From assembly GCF_043290135.1 (NCBI RefSeq), contig NC_134710.1, positions 204,188,192 to 204,252,191 of the forward strand: a stretch of DNA of 64,000 bases. The letters are read 5' to 3'. Numbering within the stretch: position 1 is the stretch's first letter; every line of letters begins with the position of its first letter. Shown here piece by piece: positions 1 to 11,949 of this stretch. This DNA comes from Rhipicephalus microplus. Its lineage: Eukaryota > Arthropoda > Arachnida > Ixodida > Ixodidae. A program made the translations under genes and the position numbers. The notes under the pieces were generated by a model. That model worked only from the letters and a program-made list of their open reading frames with translations, made no database searches and was not told the origin of the DNA.

Positions 1-546
1 ACCGCGGAGCCCAACCACGAGATAGAAGTAACTAGACGAATAAGAATGGCGTGGAGCACATTTGGCAAGAACTCTCAAATTTTGACAGGTAGATTGCCAC
101 TGTCTCTCATGAGGAAGGTATATAACAGCTGTATCTTGCTGGTACTTAGTTACGGAGCAGAAACCTGGAGGCTTACAAAGTGGGTTCAGCTTAAATTGAG
201 GACGACGCAGCGAGCGATGGAAAGAAAATTGGCAGGTGTTACCTTAAATGACAAGAAGAGAGCAGAGTAAATCAGAGAACAAACGAGGGTTAAGGATATC
301 AAAGTTGAAATCAAGAGGAAATGGACATGGGCCGGGCATATAGCGCGTACACAGGATAACCGCTGGTCATTAAGGGTGACTAACTGGATTCCCAGAGAAG
401 GCAAGCAGGTTAGAGGGAGACGGAAGGTTAGGTGGGCAGATGAGATTAACAAGTTTGTGGGTATGAGTTGGCAGCAGCAAGCACAGGACCGGGTTAACTG
501 GCGGAACTTAGGAGACGCCTTTGTTTTTCAGTGGACGTAGTCAGGC

Positions 547-590
<44 letters not shown>
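1..590 (+). mobile_element. RTE-clade LINE, 3' end of ORF and (GAT)n tail
   Basis: This is the 3' end of a non-LTR retrotransposon cut by the window edge. The frame from 46 reads the C-terminal part of an RTE-type reverse transcriptase ORF (segments SYGAETWRLTK, then KWTWAGH and KVRWADEI), closely matching the minus-strand copies at 22572-25050 and 37816-40700. An in-frame stop follows AE near 268, so the copy is dead. The ORF ends at the TAG near 538, and the element finishes with CAGGCTGATGATGATG and a pure (TGA)n run at about 547-590. A short microsatellite-like 3' tail instead of poly(A) is typical of RTE elements. Confidence 0.85.
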
Positions 591-592
<2 letters not shown>

Positions 593-607
593 AGCTCAAC
601 ATATTGC

Positions 608-835
608 CACAGGAAATTACTATTGCTCCATGAAATGCGGACGTCGGGAACGAAGACAAACGCTAACGGCACGACTACGAGCGATGAAGCCAGCTGCAAT
701 CTACGAGCCCGCCCTGCATGCGCATGGTACTCCACCGAACAGACAACGCGCATCATGAAGAAGAGAATGAGGGTGCTCGAGGCAGAAGCTCACGATGAAT
801 GCTAACCTTCGGACCTTCTTGTTTGCTTGCGTCGT
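608..835 (+). repeat. Inverted partial LTR copy
   Basis: About 230 bp here is clearly similar to the reverse complement of 3530-3750; both contain TTGCCACAGGAAATTAC and CACCGAACA. The 3530-3750 copy lies in a probable 5' LTR (3441-3776), so this is a partial LTR in the orientation opposite to that expected of a 3' LTR. Similarity stops near GCGTCGT at 835, where minus-strand pol sequence begins. The first ~35 and last ~100 nt of the LTR are missing. Confidence 0.6.
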
Positions 836-2644
836 ACCTTTGAAGCATTGCAGAAACAGCTGCCAAATTCCCGTACAAGGTCGTATAGCTGTTAACGTTG
901 GGTCATTGAAAGGTTAGAATTCACAGAAATTAAGTCGCAGACATCAGATGTTGGTGCCATTTCAGTTGACGTTGTTTCAAGGCAGCATATTTTTGTGGCT
1001 TCACAAAACTTACGAAGAAAGGCTATGGCTGTCCCTTTCGCGATGTGCTGGAATTCGTTCCCGAAATTTGCCAGGAGGATGTCTGCATACCATGTAGAAT
1101 CCCTCGTGCCACACAAACACCTCTTCTCAGGAAAACATTCATGTTTATGTCTGCCACACCTTCATAGTCACCAAACGTATCATTTCTGACTAGAACCATT
1201 ACAATGCTCTGTGGCGGTAAATTCACATCATCATCGACGATGCGCAGTGGAGTGGTGTATCGCTTGTCTGCTTGAGGTATACCTTTATAGCTTGTACCGT
1301 CGAAAATGATACGCTGGACTTCTGCAAATAATAATGGCACCATTTGCTAGCAGAAAAATAATTCTGAGTATAACTTCTCTCGAACATACGGGCAGGACAA
1401 CAAAGTCACCAACGTAAGTGAAACATCGTATCTCAACGCATGCGGTGCATCTGCCGAGAGGTGTAATAAGGTGAATGGGCCTGCCGCACGTACTTGAGGT
1501 CCACTCCATTCGGTCATAACTTTCCTGAGGCACTTAGCTAAAGCGAAGCTTATCACAGAGTAATCCGCACCGGTATCGATTAAAGCCATAAGCTCTAGGC
1601 CCGTAAGTTACCTACAGCAAGCCTGAAGTTATCTTCTCATTACTGCACTTCATTACCGCAAGACAGTCGTCATCGTCATCACGCTGGTGTTGCAGTGGAG
1701 GATCTTCATATTTCGAATCACCAGGGGCGTCGCCTCCACAGGTCGCCGACTTCCGTTTCCCGGGTTTGGACTAGCGAACGATGCTTTAGTGCGTCTGGAA
1801 AGGAACGTGGCCTTGGCGAGCGCTGAAGTAAAGGGGGTGGTGACCGCGGTTGATGACGACGATGCAGGTCGAAGTTATGACGCAAGCACAAGTATTCATC
1901 GATGTCGGACGGCCTTTCGCCGTTTCGCGGACATGGTGCGTTGATCGCAAATCCCCGAAGACCAGCTTGACGGTATCGGCAAAACCGGTACACATGGCTA
2001 GCCTCTCCACAGTGGAAGCACAGGGGCCTACGTTCCGCATCTCGCGATACATCGCTTTTCCGTGGTCTTGTCACTGTCGAAAGATGTGCGCGGCGAGTTG
2101 CCTCTACGACATGGCGCGGGCTACGTGTTGTCGGTGCGTAAGTACCTGGCGTCTCAATAGGCGCACAGTGGAAAGCAGGCCGCCTGAGAACATCAGAATA
2201 AGTTACCGTGCGAAGTGTCGGTGGTGCATCACTCTGCGGCTTACGTATGGCTTGCTGAATTTCTCCACAACATCCGCAATCGACAGTTCTGGTGAAGCGG
2301 GTGGCTGCAGCTTGCGTAGTTCCTCCCTGACAACTGACCGGACGTGCTCCAGCAGAGAGTCAAGAGTGTCAACAACGTTTTCCGAGAAGACTCCTGCTGA
2401 TGTGCAGGCTGTGTGGCCCCGCCGCGGGGGTCTAGTGGCTAAGGTACTCTGCTGCTGACCCGCAGCTCGCGGGATCAAATCCCGGCTTCGGTGGCTGCAT
2501 TTCCGATGGAGGCGTAAAGGTAGCTCCCCTTGTGCTCAGATTTGGGTGCACGTTAAAGAACGCCAGGTGGTCGAAATTTTCAGAGCCCTCCACTACGGCG
2601 TCTGTCATAATCATATCGTGGTTTTGGGACGTAAAATCCCACAT

Positions 2645-2680
<36 letters not shown>

Positions 2681-3407
2681 GCAGGCTATGTCACAATTGT
2701 ATTGCCAGGATCTCTGCTGCAGTGTCGTTTCTATTATCGTTGCTTCTGACCGAAACTCAGCAACAGTGCACGGCAGATTTCGAACGAGTCCCGCGAACAG
2801 CTCTTATTTTACCCCATGCATGAGATGACGCACATTCTTGTCTTCAGTAGTGTTGGAATCAGTTCGCTTGAACAGGCAGTACATGTCTTCTATGTACATA
2901 GCGGCAGTCTCGTTTGTGCGTTGATTTCGTGCACGAAGAGCTGTTTCTGCCTTTTCCCGGTGATCATTGTAGCCAAACTTACACAGTAGTTTCCGCCGGA
3001 ACTCTTCAGAGGACGTCAGAGATGCGTCGTGGTTTTCGTACCACACTCGCGCTGCGTCTTCCAAAGAGACGTATACGTTATGCAACTTACCTGCTTCGTT
3101 CCATTGGTTTGTTCACCACCCTCTCGAAATGATCTAGCCAGTATTCGGCGTCCTCCACCTGGTCACAAAGGAACACCTTCGGTATGACGGGTTGGCTGAC
3201 CACGAGCTGTGATGGTGCAACTTGGCTAGTCATGGTGGTGGCGTTCTTTGTCTCCGTCGCCGATGCTCTCGGCACAGGGGGAAGTGGTCCAAATTCTGGT
3301 GAATCCCCTCGAATACGGCGACTGGCCCGTTGGTGTACCGGCGTAAGCTTCATGGCTTGCGGAGGGTCAGGACTTGGACTTCGCTCTCTCGTGGTGTTTG
3401 GAATCAT
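836..3407 (-). pseudogene. Gypsy-type gag / protease / start of pol, decayed
   Basis: Read on the minus strand from 3407, this is a broken gag-pol. The gag start is proline-rich (3087-3407). Next comes a gag core with SLEDAARVWYEN and FRRKLLCKFGY (2804-3085), the typical retrotransposon gag layout. A zinc knuckle CFHCGEASHVYRFC (CX2CX4HX4C) lies near 2000-2020, and an aspartic protease with ALIDTGADYSVIS near 1547-1587. The segment before RT is present (MVLVRNDTFGDYEGVAD near 1170-1220, then LVREFGSCF near 860). Reverse transcriptase, RNase H and integrase are absent because the sequence breaks at about 835. Several frameshifts and stops separate the pieces, and a SINE at 2415-2680 interrupts gag. 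Plus-strand frames over this region are shadows. Confidence 0.8.
2415..2680 (+). mobile_element. Ruka-type tRNA-derived SINE with (ATCA)n tail
   Basis: A full SINE with a tRNA-like head (A box around TCTAGTGGCTAAGG, B box GGGATCAAATCCC) and the body motif GTTAAAGAACGCCAGG. The tail after CCCACAT is a pure ATCA repeat. It is flanked by an 11-bp target duplication with one mismatch, GCAGGCTGTGT (2404-2414) and GCAGGCTATGT (2681-2691). It split the minus-strand gag, so it is younger than that Gypsy copy. Transcription would be by RNA polymerase III from the internal boxes, with LINE-driven retroposition; both are family knowledge. Confidence 0.92.
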
Positions 3408-3440
3408 CTACCCAATACCTCCGCCTGAAAATGTAACAAA

Positions 3441-3776
3441 TGTAGCAGCCTCACAACAAGGATGCTCTAATTACACTGTTTATTAAGGGAGAACTTGTGC
3501 ACAAAGTGAACGACGCACATCAATCAAGAAGATCCGAAGGTCGGTAGTCCTCGTGAGCCTCTGCCTCGACCACCCTCGTTCTTTTCTTCTTCATGAGCGT
3601 TGGATGTTCGGTGGAATACCGTGCGCGTGCAGGGCCGGCTCGTGCATTGCGGCTGGTTTCATTGCTCGTGCTCGTGCCGTTAGCCTTTCTCTTCGTTCTT
3701 GACCTCCGTGTTGTGCGGAGCAATGGTAATTTCCTGTGGCAATGTGACAACATCTAATACAATATTTTCCGCAACA
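3441..3776 (-). repeat. Probable 5' LTR of the decayed Gypsy element
   Basis: On the minus strand the segment runs TGTTGCGG to GCTGCTACA, the TG...CA form of an LTR, and lies directly upstream of the gag start at 3407. An AATAAA occurs near its downstream end (about 3482-3487 on the minus strand). The inverted partial copy at 608-835 shares most of it. I could not recognise a convincing primer binding site, so the ends are inferred from the TG/CA termini and distance to gag. Confidence 0.55.
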
Positions 3777-5639
3777 GTGCCCTCTTACCGAGAAATATAA
3801 AATACATTCACAAGAACACATGCGTCACAGTAGGGTATTCTCAAAATGGTCCCGATGACATCAGACGAACCACCGACAAATAATCACTACAAATAGATCT
3901 AACTGCACAAAATAAAGAACCACTCGTGTGTCAAGAGACGCACTAAAAAGCCATTTGTTCGTTTCTGCATGATTCGTAAAAACAGAACCACTGGACATTA
4001 ATATGAAGAACGGTGCTAGTGGTTGAGAAATTCAATTTTCACGCAGTTACACTGGACTGGTGATGCCATCTAGTAGGGTGCAGTTGAACCAAGAAATGTC
4101 TGCGATCTCGAAGCCAATGACGGAAAATTGATCAATTGCGGTTTTTGCCACTGTGACTCCCACTGTTTTCACTCTGCTGCTACTAGCGCAGTAAAGCCGG
4201 GCAACGTTGCGCATGGCAACAGTGACCTAATTCGGTCTGGTCCGTCTGCTTCTTGAGGCGGTTAAATTGAAGTGCGCAAACCCGATGCGGGCCATTAAAA
4301 CGCGCTTTTATTTCAAATTAACCCTTTCTTGGCACAGAAATAAGACTACAAGCTTTTTCGACCACTATTTCAATTGTCAACGTCAACCTAATAGTTGCCT
4401 TTATTGTCCCTTTAAAACCTCATTGTGGTCACGAGCAGCACATTGTGATTTTGTATGATGTATACGTTCATATTTGATAGTAAACACCAGAACATAAGGC
4501 CTCCTACGTGCACGATGGTCAATGGTGGCGACCACTTCAGAATATCGGTAGTGGCACTGTAGGTGATGTTTATCGCGCTCGTAACTTGTCTGCCGTTGCA
4601 TGGTGCGCACCACAGCTGGCCTTCAAAATCAAAGATTCCACTGTCTTCCATCAATGCTACTCAAAACAGCAACATCAGACGTATACATTATTCCACTTTG
4701 TTTTGTGGGCGGCTGGGGAGCACACGAGTAATTAGCTTGGCGAACACGCTCGCAACGGCGCACGTATCAAGCGCTTTCGCCACTTTTCTTCTCCGAAGCT
4801 AAAGAAATCTGTAAAATTGAATTTTTTTACCTGCGTAGCGATTCGCAACACAACATAGGCGTTGACTGATGTCTTTTTTTGTAGAGCGCGCAGTTTTCAC
4901 GTGTTCTCTTGTTTTCGCCGTCGTTCCAGCGAGTGAACCAGCAAGCACTTCATTGAGGTTTAGTGACGCATCCGACTAAAGGATAAATATTTGTAAACCT
5001 TTTCCGAGTGTTCAATATGCTAACACACCTTATATCTAGCTCAATCTTTGTTTCGCAAGTCATTGTGGCACATGGTAGCGAAGCAAAGTGTGCAGTCAAG
5101 TCAGGTTTGCACTATCTAATACTGCACCGACAGGTGGCGCTACGTGTCTGCAAAACTTAGAGTGACTGCTGATGCTGACGTTTAGGTGGTTGTCGTTGGG
5201 TGCTGACGTGCTCCACACGCTCTGCCAAGCGATAGTTTTTCTACCTCAGGATCACAGAATCAAGCCGGGGAAATTCACTGAGTGCTACGAGAAGCCGTCT
5301 GGCGTCTTTCATCGTTATCTAATAAAGCAAGACCAACGCCCGTTCCTGCTTATCAAGCTGCGAACACCGGGCCACGCTGATCCGCCGCGCTAGCCTTTAC
5401 AGCGCCAGCCTGGTCGGATACGCACCCCTCCCCCCACTTTGCACGACATGTCGCGCTGCCTGAGAGCCGCGCAGCCTGCCGAAATGGAGGTGGTGGTTGA
5501 AGGAGAAGAGATATCGAAAGAAGAATACAACGACGGGAGCTGGACCGCGTTGGAGGCGCAACGACGGTGCGCACGCCAATCGCTCCCCGCTGCCACTGCT
5601 GCCAAGCATACCTAGACTGGCGAGACAGACACCACACAA
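3777..5639. other. No recognised gene; unclassified, possibly repetitive DNA
   Basis: No open frame here has recognisable protein content; the short ones lack family motifs. The part just before 5640 is GC-rich and may hold the 5' UTR of the LINE that follows, but I see no clear 5' end. Confidence 0.5.
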
Positions 5640-7253
5640 GACAATGGTAAGAAAGTGTCCAAATACCGAAATCACCCGCCATTCCTACCCAAACGTAAGC
5701 CATTGCCGAAATTCCCACCGGGAGACTATAAAGCAATTCTGCGGCCACAAACAGCAGCAAAACTGCTCATCTACGGTGCGGCAAAGCTCTTCAAGGTGGT
5801 CTGCGCCTCCACTCAAGTGCCAATAAAAGATACCATCTCTGAAGTTACGTACGCGTCCACCCAAATATTAACACGGAGTTAATCAGCGCCCCATCCCGGT
5901 CTCGGGCCGAAGCCTAAAATAACATTAGGATTATCAAAATTGGAGAGGAAGAAATTGAAGTGGTAGCTAATGCTCTAGCCCCAGAAACTTCATCAAAAGA
6001 AGTCATCTGCTGCGCATGCTTCAACGAAACCGACGAGGCTATCTTCATGGAACTGCAGGCAAGAAATCTAAACATCAAACTGGTCGCCGCCAGAAAACTG
6101 GGAAGAAAACACATCGTTGCCGTTTTCGCAGGAAAGGAGCGCCTGGAGTACGTAAGGTATTGGGGGGCTACGTATGTAGTCCACCCCTTCAAAGAACGAA
6201 TAAAGGCATGTTTTAACTGCCGATAAACCGGACATCGGGTGGATGTTTGTCCTCAAGAAAAGAAGAAGAGATGCAAGCGCTGCGGTGAAGAAACGAATGT
6301 GACGCCAGCATGAGGTAGAAAGCCATACTGCAGAGCCCGATGCATTGTCTGCAAAGGGGAACACCCCATTGGAGGACGAAACTGCAAATATAAGTATTAC
6401 TCACTGGTTCCTCAAAAAAGGAGCACCAATGCAACTAACGGCATGTCGTCGATACTCGAAGACAACAATGAGAGGCAAGGGAAATCTTGGCCAGGTAACA
6501 CAGCGACCCAACGCAGCACGCTGAGCACTGGCTATTTGGATGCTGTGCGAAACAACCAACCCGATCAAGCTAGCAGCATTAAGTGAGCCCACTGATTGAG
6601 CCAATGCTGGTGCAACAGCAGAGGACGGCCAACCAACCGGTTGTTGTCCAGGGCCAGAAATCAACCGGAGTAGAGAGACGCCGGGCGGCTACACGTGGGC
6701 CCCAGAGACGGGACAAATACGGAGAGAAAAGACGGCAACACGGTAAGAGAGTTGGCTGCTAAAGTTAGAGAGCTCAGAAAACAGCTAGAAGCTGCGATTA
6801 GAAAACTTTGTCTTGGAAAAGGTGAAATCAGCTACCCTTGCAAACGCTGCCAGAGAAATAGACTCAAGCGAGTTTAGAGACAGCGCACAACTAATGGAAA
6901 TTGAGGGAGCACGCAATGCTAAACGACAGCTTATCCAGGAAGATAAAGATAAGCATGAGGTCCCTATTGACATTGCTCGAAGAGTCGACACAGTAGAAAA
7001 CGCCTTCGCGACGATTTCACAAAAAATATATGAAAAGATGAGAGCTATCCCCACCTCAGTCAAAGAAACCCTGAAAACGTTTCCCGAAATGCTTAGCAGT
7101 GAAATAACAAGAATTCTTTCAAACGTAAGCACCAGAGACTACTCCCAAGCGACATTTCACTTACCCGCTATGGGACTAAGTCAAACTAAACCAAGTAACG
7201 TGCAAAGCGGCAAGATAACGAACATGGTAGACGTCAGGGCTGAGCCCTACTAA
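5640..7253 (+). pseudogene. I-type LINE ORF1 (gag-like, zinc knuckles)
   Basis: ORF1 encodes a nucleic-acid-binding protein thought to coat the LINE RNA. Visible pieces are FPPGDYKAILRPQTAAK (about 5715-5760), EVICCACFNETDEAIFMELQ (5998-6057), and WGATYVVHPFKERIKACFNC, which leads into a CX2CX4HX4C knuckle at about 6214-6255. An in-frame stop lies inside that knuckle. Two more Cys/His clusters follow (CKRCGEE, then CIVCKGEHPIGGRNC near 6336-6390). The tail from 6695 to 7253 is charged and predicted helical. At least three frame changes and several stops are needed to read it through, so it cannot make a whole protein. Confidence 0.78.
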
Positions 7254-7260
7254 AAAAAGG

Positions 7261-10200
7261 ATGGCGGGACCAGTTAGAATTATTCAGCGGAATTGCAGGT
7301 CATTCGCTAAAAAGCGGGCGGCACTGCGATTCGCCCCTGCCAACTTCGACCCCAGTATCGACGTAATAGTCCTGCAGGAAACTGAAACAGACACAAAAAT
7401 AGCTGGATATGCCACGTACGAGATTTCTACACAAAAAGACTGAGCACCGCGATAGTCATGCAACGTAATCTTGCGTTGATGCAAATTGACTTAAAATTGA
7501 AAAACATTCATTATACATTCGTACAACTCATGCCTAAATGCATAAAAAATAAATGCTTGTACATACTCATCATATACAGTTCGCGGCAAAGTAAAACAAT
7601 ACTTTTTGCAGCAATATTCAGAAAAGCAAGAAAGGGAGTTGCGAATGAACAACTAATAGTCCTCGTAGATTTTAATGCCCATCACACAATGTGGGGCTAT
7701 CATCGAAGCACAAAAAAAGGTGCTACTATTCTAAAGGGTTCTCATAGAAATGAACTGACGCTGCTCACTGACCCCTAACAGCCAACAAGGATAAGTGACA
7801 GTGTCACAAAAATACCACCCCAGACTTGTGCTTTGTCAAGTATGCCGAAAAAGCAACCTGGGCAAACACAAGACTGAATCTGGGCAATGACCACTAACTT
7901 ATTGATATTAAAATTCCAGCAACCGTTTATGGCAGGAAAAAACTTCTGGTGCAGCGTACCAAATGGGATCGTTTTAGGTACAAACAGAACCAGCAAGCAG
8001 TGGACAAAATGGAAAATATTGATTAGTGAGTACAAGAACTGCCTAAATATTCCGAAGAAGCCACTACAGAGGTCCCGGTAGAAGAAGATGATCTCAAGCC
8101 AACTTCAAGGCTTGTCAACTTGTGAGAAAAACGACAAACTTAGCAAGCAGAATGGCTTAAAAATAAATTTAACCGAAACCTCAAACTACACCTGGTAGAA
8201 GTAGAAAAACAAACACAGACATACTCGGGCGAACTAAGTTCAATGCAACGGATGCAAGTCGATGAGAGGATTAATGGAGAGCTCGGCTCTAGAAACCCGC
8301 GGTCGCTTTTAAAGCACCTTTTGGAGCCTGACAATATATAAGGGGATTCACAAAGACGCATGCAAATGCTGGCGCAGACATTCAAAGGCATGGATGACGA
8401 CATTATAAATGTATGAATGGAAAGGTACTTGAGTTTTGAAGAGGACGAAGCCGCCTACGAGGGAACCAACAACGAAAAAATTGATGCAGACATCAGCGAA
8501 GCTGAAGTCAAAGAAGCACTCGCAAATCTTAAAACAACTTCGGCCGCGGGAAAACACGGTGTCACAAACAAGATAGTGAGAAACTTGGATGATAAGTCTA
8601 TCCGAAGAATAACTAAACTCTACAACGACATATGACACACTGGAAACATCCACAGTACTTGGGAAGAAGCCAAAGTCGTTTTTATTTCTAAAGCGGGGAA
8701 AAATTTAGAGCTGGAAAATGTGAGGCCAATATCTTTGACTTCATGTTTGGGAAATGCACACGAACACGTTGTCTTAGCTAGACTTCATAAACACACAGAA
8801 TAACGTCTACTGTTTACGTCAACCCTATTTGGATTTAGGCAAGGTATATTCACTGAAGACATTATGTGGATGATAAAAAAAGACATCAAAGACCCAGGCA
8901 TTTCCTCTGGCACCAGGACAATACTAGGATTAGATGTTCAAAAAACCTTTGAACAGGTAACCCACAAGTCAGTCTTATCTAATTTCGCTGAGATGAATAA
9001 GAGAGTCTGAATATATACCTACATTTTAGCCTTTCTCAAAGACAGAACTGCCACCCTGAAATTTGGTGGAATCCAAAGTGCAGTAATAAAACTCGGAGCG
9101 CGAGGTACATCACAGGCCGCAGTGTTGTCACCCACTTTGTTTAACTGCACAATGAGGAAACTGCCAGAAAAGTTGTGAAAGATTCCGCATATTCGCTACG
9201 CAATATATGCAGACAACGTGATAATTTGGACGGGGACAGGAAGCCCAGACGATGTCAAGAAAGCTTTGCGAGAAGCAGCCGACACAGTACAAACCTTCAC
9301 GGCAGTGAACGAACTTAAATGTTCTGAAGCCACATCAGGGCTCTTTATAGCGACTAAACTACCACTAGCTATCAGAGACACATTTAACATCACGGTAAAG
9401 AAAGAAATAGTAGAAAAAGTAACCACTGTAAGCATACTCGGCCTATTTTTAGAAACAAAAAGGCTCGTCCGAGAGACCCTTGAAAGGCTGGAAACCACTG
9501 CGCGACAAGTCATCGGGCTCCTGAGAAGAATAAGCAGACGAAAGCATGGGCTACAAGGAAAAGAAGCTTGCAAGTTAGTGCAGGCTTTCTTCGTTTCTAG
9601 AATCGCGCACACGTACCCTTTCTCGTACCTGGGGAGCGATGTAAAAAATAAATTCAACATATTAATGTGGCCAGTTTACAGAGCAGCCTTAAGATTACCC
9701 ACTTGGGTCAGCAACGAGAAACTTTCGGATCTGGGTGGACATAACGCCGTAAACAAAATAATTGAAGCACAAGTAGCATCACAATGGTGGAGACTATCCT
9801 ACACTCGACAAGGGCATGACGTCTTGAAGCTCCTAAGCTTAAAACCACTAACTGGACCCACACTGAGCCTTAAAATACCGCACGAAATTAGAGCTAAGAT
9901 AAAAATCCTGCCACTGCCAAAAAAACGAGGGTAGTCTAAACAAAGGACGCCGGCTTGTGCGGGAAGATGCACTAAAAATCACTGGATAACAAACCAGCAG
10001 CGCATGTGGACGCCAGACCCGCTGGCAGGATGAATTTTGTTATTGTGGCAGTTGATGGCTATGGACGCACATTGCGGACAGAAACCATTCAGGCCGGCTC
10101 CACAATCGAGGCAGAAAAAAACAGTGATTGCTATTGGAACTACCAATGAGAGCACGAAATTTATTATATCGGATTTGATGTCGGCTATCAAGGCATATGC

Positions 10201-10741
10201 TGCAGGGTATACAAATAGAACGGCACTGTAAAAAATAGCAAAACCTCAACAAGAAATCTGTCTTATTTGGGTTCCGGGCCACTGCGGGAACCCGGGAGTT
10301 GAGGCTGCTCACTAGACAGCCTGAGGGAACATAAACCGGGCAGTTGTGTGGTCCCAGCAACCTAATCTAAATGACCTGGCGGTCAGCTACAGAGACCGGC
10401 TCAGCCGACACCGAGAACAAAGAAGGTTTTATCCACTTTCAGATGAAGCATTAGCCCGGGCTCAAGCGACTACAATGGGAAGGGCTCAGACTCATTGTAT
10501 ACTATGCTCGAGGAGGCTGGCCGCAATAGTGAAAGATGAAAAGCTACACAAGTGTATTAATTGTGGCCTAGCACAGGCAGGGCAACACCACGTATTATGG
10601 AATATCCCCAACAACCCTTCACCCGAGGAGCTCCTGCAGTCATCTCTCTCGCCGGAAGCCTGGGAGAGGTCTTTAAAGAGCCCGAATTCGCATACACAGG
10701 CCAAGCTTATGGACTGGTCTGCTAGTGTTGCGGCCCCTTGA
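7261..10741 (+). pseudogene. I-type LINE ORF2 (endonuclease, RT, RNase H)
   Basis: ORF2 starts at ATG 7261, eight bases after the ORF1 stop. The endonuclease start reads RIIQRNCRSFAKKRAAL and DVIVLQETE, with DFNAHHTMWGYH near 7670-7705. A stop at 7441 breaks it. RT motifs include LKTTSAAGKHGVTNKIVRN (near 8527-8585) and LSPTLFNCTM (near 9127). The catalytic box reads YADN (9206-9217) instead of YADD. A 238-residue open stretch (9218-9934) covers the thumb region. RNase H is seen as LIWVPGHCGNPGVEAAH near 10262-10312. The C-terminal Cys-rich part (CILCSRR, then CINCGLAQAGQHH) is open from 10346 to 10741. Multiple stops and frameshifts make the copy inactive. Confidence 0.82.
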
Positions 10742-10830
10742 GCCCCAACCTAGCCCCCATCAAACTTGGTTTCCCCCATTTCGCCCCCCCCAATCCTAAA
10801 TAGCAAAGTTAATTTTTCCTCCTCCTGACT

Positions 10831-11949
10831 GTTTATGCTACCGTAGGTAGCAGTGTTGTGCATAAGTCCGCCTTGCCCACCGACGCGTCCATGTTAAGCA
10901 GGAAAGCTGCCCAACTGGAATGTAGGAGCCTACGTGGCTCAGCGGCTTCGTGTACTTTCTCAGTGTGCGCTCGTTCATAACGCGTCGCTGACGCTGGCCC
11001 AAAGATAAAAAAAAGAGGGGGAGGGGGGCTCTTTCCCGAAACTCTGGGTAACTGTATTTTACTGAAAAAAACTCATACAAATGAGTGTTTTTCATTGTCT
11101 TCAGCAAGTCGGCTCCCTATCTCCGTGAAAAAAAAAATATTACTGCATATAGGCCGGCGCTGGTGCAATGACTGTCAACTACAATAAGAAAAAAAATGGA
11201 CAGCAGGAAACACCACCGCAACACCAACAAACAGTCCGCACTGCGTGAGCTGAAGCGCCTTGCACTTCGCCGGACGGACAGCTTGACAGTGCAGTTGTAG
11301 CAGTGGGGGCGCTGCAGGCCAGCACCCGCGCGGCTGTCAAGTTGGCTTTCCCTTAAACGCACGCTTTTCGCGCTCGGCTAATGGTGGCACGAACGGCGAA
11401 TTCTGTCAGAGTTGCAACTTTGCCGCCTAAAGGTAGAATATACAGTAACTCTAGCAAAACTGTAGAGGGACGTCAATGGCCACCCCACCAAAGTGTGAGT
11501 GCTTGCTGATTGCCCAGCCACTTTGAACTAGTGGCTTCATTGATGCTTTTGAAGATTGCAGATCAAAAAGTAAATATCACTCATATAGGAAGCGCAATAT
11601 CTATACGGCAGTAATAGGTGAGGTTTTGCTGTAGTAGAAAATGAATAGAAACGCAATTATTAGGACACTTGTGCTTTTTAGGCTGCGCGACGCTATTGCA
11701 CGAAACAAGCCCTCTGCCGACAATATACTGCTCTCTTCTTGCATTGGCCCTGGGTTCTGCAAAAGGTAATGTTTCCCGGCACCACTCTTTGATGGAGTAC
11801 GTATATCACGCAGCGCCTACCCTGCTTTAATGATTCCAGTCATATGCAGCCGATTCAACACAGAGGAATAGAACTGTCTGAAGCAAAGAAGAAAGGAAAA
11901 AACTTTGCTATTCCAAACGGTATAGGGGTGCAGGTTCCGCTTTTACACT
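10831..11949. other. No recognised gene
   Basis: No frame here shows a known domain. There is a purine-rich run of A and G near 11007-11029. The last part may be 3' UTR of the minus-strand LINE that follows. Confidence 0.5.

Larger units (their letters stand above)
5640..10830 (+). mobile_element. I-superfamily LINE, nearly full length, inactive
   Basis: A two-ORF non-LTR retrotransposon in one direction: a gag-like ORF1 with zinc knuckles (about 5640-7253), then ORF2 with apurinic-like endonuclease, reverse transcriptase, an RNase H segment and a C-terminal Cys-rich region (7261-10741). RNase H after RT is the hallmark of the I group. Both ORFs have multiple stops and frameshifts. The 3' end is a C-rich tract followed by AATCCTAAATAGC near 10795; no poly(A) tail or target duplication was found. 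Many similar tick genome proteins are annotated as tick transposons, which agrees with this call. Confidence 0.85.

Noticed and set aside
1850..2458. 202-codon plus-strand frame
   Set aside because: It is antisense to the decayed Gypsy gag and zinc-knuckle region and runs into the SINE; no own motif.
2417..2500. tRNA genes at the heads of the SINE copies
   Set aside because: A and B boxes are present, but the cloverleaf does not close and the sequence continues into SINE bodies; they are tRNA-derived repeats.
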